The position numbers and the translations under genes are program-made. Under the pieces are notes generated by a model. The model was not told the origin of the DNA. It ran no database searches and saw only the letters and a list, made by a program, of their open reading frames with translations. This document shows, piece by piece, positions 21,187 through 22,763 of a DNA stretch of 22,763 bases (position 1 is its first letter; the number at the start of each line of letters is the position of its first letter). This DNA is from Acidimicrobiia bacterium (lineage in GTDB: Bacteria > Actinomycetota > Acidimicrobiia > Spongiisociales > SHLN01). The stretch spans positions 1 through 22,763 of the forward strand of contig SHLN01000008.1 of the NCBI GenBank assembly GCA_004283105.1, written 5' to 3'.

Positions 21187-22588
21187 GCCATGCCAGGTTG
21201 TCGATGATACGAATCGGATCGTGGGGGCCAATGCTCTAGCCCGCCGGCACGGCGTCCAGGACGGCATGCTGCGAAGAGCGGCCGAAGCAGTGTGTCCGAC
21301 CATTCTCACCTATGTCCAGGACCGGGGGGCCGAGGCCGGGATGTTCGAGCCGGTGGTGGTGGCGATCGAGGCGGTGATTCCACGAGTTGAGATGGCTCAT
21401 CCCGGTCTTGTGTTTGTGCCGGTCGGTGGAGCGGTCCGCTACTACGGAGGCGAAGCCCCTCTCGTCGAGCAGGTGGTCGGCGCCGTCGAGGCGGTGGCCG
21501 GTCCGGGAGCGGCTCTTGGCGTAGCCCAGGGACCCTTTGCCGCCCGCCAGGCTGCCGCATTGGCAGAACGAGATGGCGGTCCCTGCATCGTCACCGATGA
21601 GAGGGCGTTCCTTGCTTCGCTGGAGGTTGGAACCATCGGGAGTGACGATCTTGCCTCGACGTTTCGCTGGCTCGGGATAACTACGCTTGGCGAACTGGCG
21701 AGCCTTCCCCGGGCTGCGGTGGCCTCCCGATTCGGCACGCTCGGCCTGGACGCCCACCGCTATGCCTCGGGGGAGGATCGCGACACTCATCCCCGTCTCG
21801 TGCCGGAAGACCATGCCGTAGAAGAGACATTCGAAGAGCCGCTCGTCAATCTCGAGCAGGCGGGGTTTGCTGCTCGCAACCTGGCGCATCGCCTCCTGGA
21901 TGGTCTGCGGGAGGAAGGGATGGCCCCCCACCGGGTGGAGGTCGAGGCGGAGTCGGTTGCCGGCAAGGTACTCAAACGAGTCTGGCGAAGCGCCGACCCC
22001 TTTGATGAGCCGAACCTGGCCGAACGGATTCGATGGCAGTTGCGGGCCTGGGTGGAGTCGGGAGGCATTGCCGGGGGGTTGCGACGGCTGCGCGTGATGC
22101 CGGCAGATGTGTCCGGGGAGGGACGCCAGCTCGGGTTGGCCGAGGATCCCGCCAGCGAGGCCGAAGCCACCCGGGCCCTCATCCGCGCTCAGGCCCTGGT
22201 CGGACCCGATGCCGTGTTGCAAGCCCGCCGCCAGGGAGGGAGGGATCCGCTCGATCAGGTCCAGTGGTTCCGATGGGGGGAACCGGCCCCGGTGCCATCG
22301 CGAGACCCGGCCGCTCCCTGGCCGGGACGCCTTCCTGCTCCCTCGCCCACGCTCGTGCCCCCGCGCCCCCGGCGGCTGGGAGTGGAATGGGAGGAGGGCC
22401 TACCCGCCCGGGTTCGGCTCAGGGCCCGGTGGGAGCCGGTTTTGTCATGGGCCGGTCCCTGGCGCCGAATGGGACGATGGTGGGAGGGAGAGCCCTCCGC
22501 CGACCGCTACCAGCTCGTGACCTCCGCCGGAGCCTTCCTCTGCGAAGTCCGCAACGGCGAGGCATTCCTGGTGGGGATCTATGACTAG
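21119..22588 (+). CDS. imuB: ImuB, catalytically degenerate Y-family polymerase paralogue
   Basis: Hub protein of the ImuA'-ImuB-DnaE2 mutasome; thought to tether DnaE2 to the beta clamp during damage tolerance. From ATG 21119 (GGAGGA just before) it has 489 residues, starting MARTLCVWFPDWPLRCLD. The Y-family palm is recognisable, including GVQDGMLRRAAEAVCP and helix-hairpin-helix-like LGITTLGELASLPRAAVASRFG. The catalytic Ser-x-Asp-Glu segment reads VPVGGAVRYYGG (~101-111), with no acidic pair, which fits a non-catalytic ImuB. The C-terminal AGPWRRMGRWWEG and YQLVTSAGAFLCEV are typical of ImuB. Upstream open frame is a shadow of imuA'. The usual dnaE2 partner is not visible; it may lie beyond the right edge or elsewhere. 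Confidence 0.92.
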   Translation: MARTLCVWFPDWPLRCLDAPSDRPCQVVDDTNRIVGANALARRHGVQDGMLRRAAEAVCPTILTYVQDRGAEAGMFEPVVVAIEAVIPRVEMAHPGLVFVPVGGAVRYYGGEAPLVEQVVGAVEAVAGPGAALGVAQGPFAARQAAALAERDGGPCIVTDERAFLASLEVGTIGSDDLASTFRWLGITTLGELASLPRAAVASRFGTLGLDAHRYASGEDRDTHPRLVPEDHAVEETFEEPLVNLEQAGFAARNLAHRLLDGLREEGMAPHRVEVEAESVAGKVLKRVWRSADPFDEPNLAERIRWQLRAWVESGGIAGGLRRLRVMPADVSGEGRQLGLAEDPASEAEATRALIRAQALVGPDAVLQARRQGGRDPLDQVQWFRWGEPAPVPSRDPAAPWPGRLPAPSPTLVPPRPRRLGVEWEEGLPARVRLRARWEPVLSWAGPWRRMGRWWEGEPSADRYQLVTSAGAFLCEVRNGEAFLVGIYD

Positions 22589-22593
22589 GGCAA

Positions 22594-22657
22594 CGGCAAC
22601 CCTTCGGGTTGCTTGGCCGGGCTACGCCCGGCAGGTTGGCAGTTGACGGTCAACCGC
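22594..22657 (+). repeat. 64-bp hairpin-rich direct repeat, copy 1
   Basis: Copy 1 of a repeat that recurs 106 bases downstream (22700-22763) with one difference (C at 22602, T at 22708). It begins six bases after the imuB stop. It contains a 7-bp stem with TTC loop (22596-22612), a 7-bp stem with TAC loop (22616-22632) and a 5-bp stem GGTTG/CAACC (22634-22655). There is no T run, so it may act as a terminator or RNA-protection region, or be an intergenic repeat family. Confidence 0.85.
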
Positions 22658-22677
22658 AAGGCCTCCGGACGATGCTG

Positions 22678-22696
22678 GCAACGCCTTCGGCGTTGC
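22678..22696 (+). repeat. 8-bp hairpin between the 64-bp repeats
   Basis: GCAACGCC, loop TTC, then GGCGTTGC (22678-22696) form a perfect 8-bp stem in the 42-base spacer (22658-22699). It echoes the first hairpin of the flanking copies (GCAACCC-TTC-GGGTTGC) with different inner pairs, as if compensatory changes kept the stem. Confidence 0.8.
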
Positions 22697-22699
22697 TTG

Positions 22700-22763
22700 C
22701 GGCAACCTTTCGGGTTGCTTGGCCGGGCTACGCCCGGCAGGTTGGCAGTTGACGGTCAACCGC
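22700..22763 (+). repeat. 64-bp hairpin-rich direct repeat, copy 2 (at window edge)
   Basis: Same as copy 1 except one base in the first stem, where a G-U type pair replaces G-C. The copy ends exactly at the window edge, so the array may continue with the 42-base spacer and more copies. Confidence 0.85.

Noticed and set aside
22594..22763. CRISPR array at the right edge
   Set aside because: Only two 64-bp repeats with a 42-base spacer and internal hairpins; no cas gene in the window.

Overview
This 22.8-kb window is high-GC, with many GTG starts and tightly overlapping genes. The gene set and an actinobacterial-type LexA box (TCGAAC-N4-GTTCGA) next to imuA'/imuB suggest a member of the Actinomycetota. 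A deep lineage such as Acidimicrobiia is possible, but that is inference from gene order and style, not a phylogenetic result. Almost all of it is chromosomal core. There is no prophage, transposase, tRNA, rRNA or CRISPR array, and no gene-free stretch longer than about 180 bases.

Region 1 (1-4484, + strand) is a membrane-lipid/isoprenoid cluster: cdsA (its 5' end lies outside the window, and it carries a very long acidic, repeat-containing N-terminal extension), dxr and rseP. Region 2 (about 4517-11782, + strand) is the conserved translation/transcription operon. An extended -10 promoter and an attenuator-like hairpin precede rimP-nusA-infB-ylxP-rbfA-nrnA-truB-ribF, and most junctions overlap or are only a few bases apart. 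The usual ylxR and ylxQ genes between nusA and infB are absent. Region 3 (11839-14957) separates ribF from rpsO and holds an unrecognised membrane-anchored 504-residue protein, an AI-2E/YdiK-family membrane protein with a leaderless-type promoter, and a RidA-like protein whose 3' end runs into a 7-bp tandem repeat. Region 4 (15036-17970) is rpsO-pnp with its own promoter, an intercistronic hairpin and a final terminator.

Region 5 (17981-20454, - strand) converges on pnp. It is a two-gene unit of an AlgI-like MBOAT acyltransferase and an SGNH-type partner, likely for O-acetylation of a cell-envelope polymer. Region 6 (20541-22763, + strand) is an SOS unit: a perfect LexA palindrome directly before the start codon of imuA', followed by imuB, a catalytically degenerate Y-family polymerase paralogue. 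The window ends in two 64-bp direct repeats full of small hairpins.

The points most worth a second look are the CdsA fusion, the uncharacterised 504-aa protein (its helical segments remind me of linker modules of polymorphic toxins), the operator geometry at imuA', and the two families of non-coding repeats (7-bp tandem near ridA, 106-bp-period hairpin repeats after imuB). I did not find a clear, wholly new multi-gene system.
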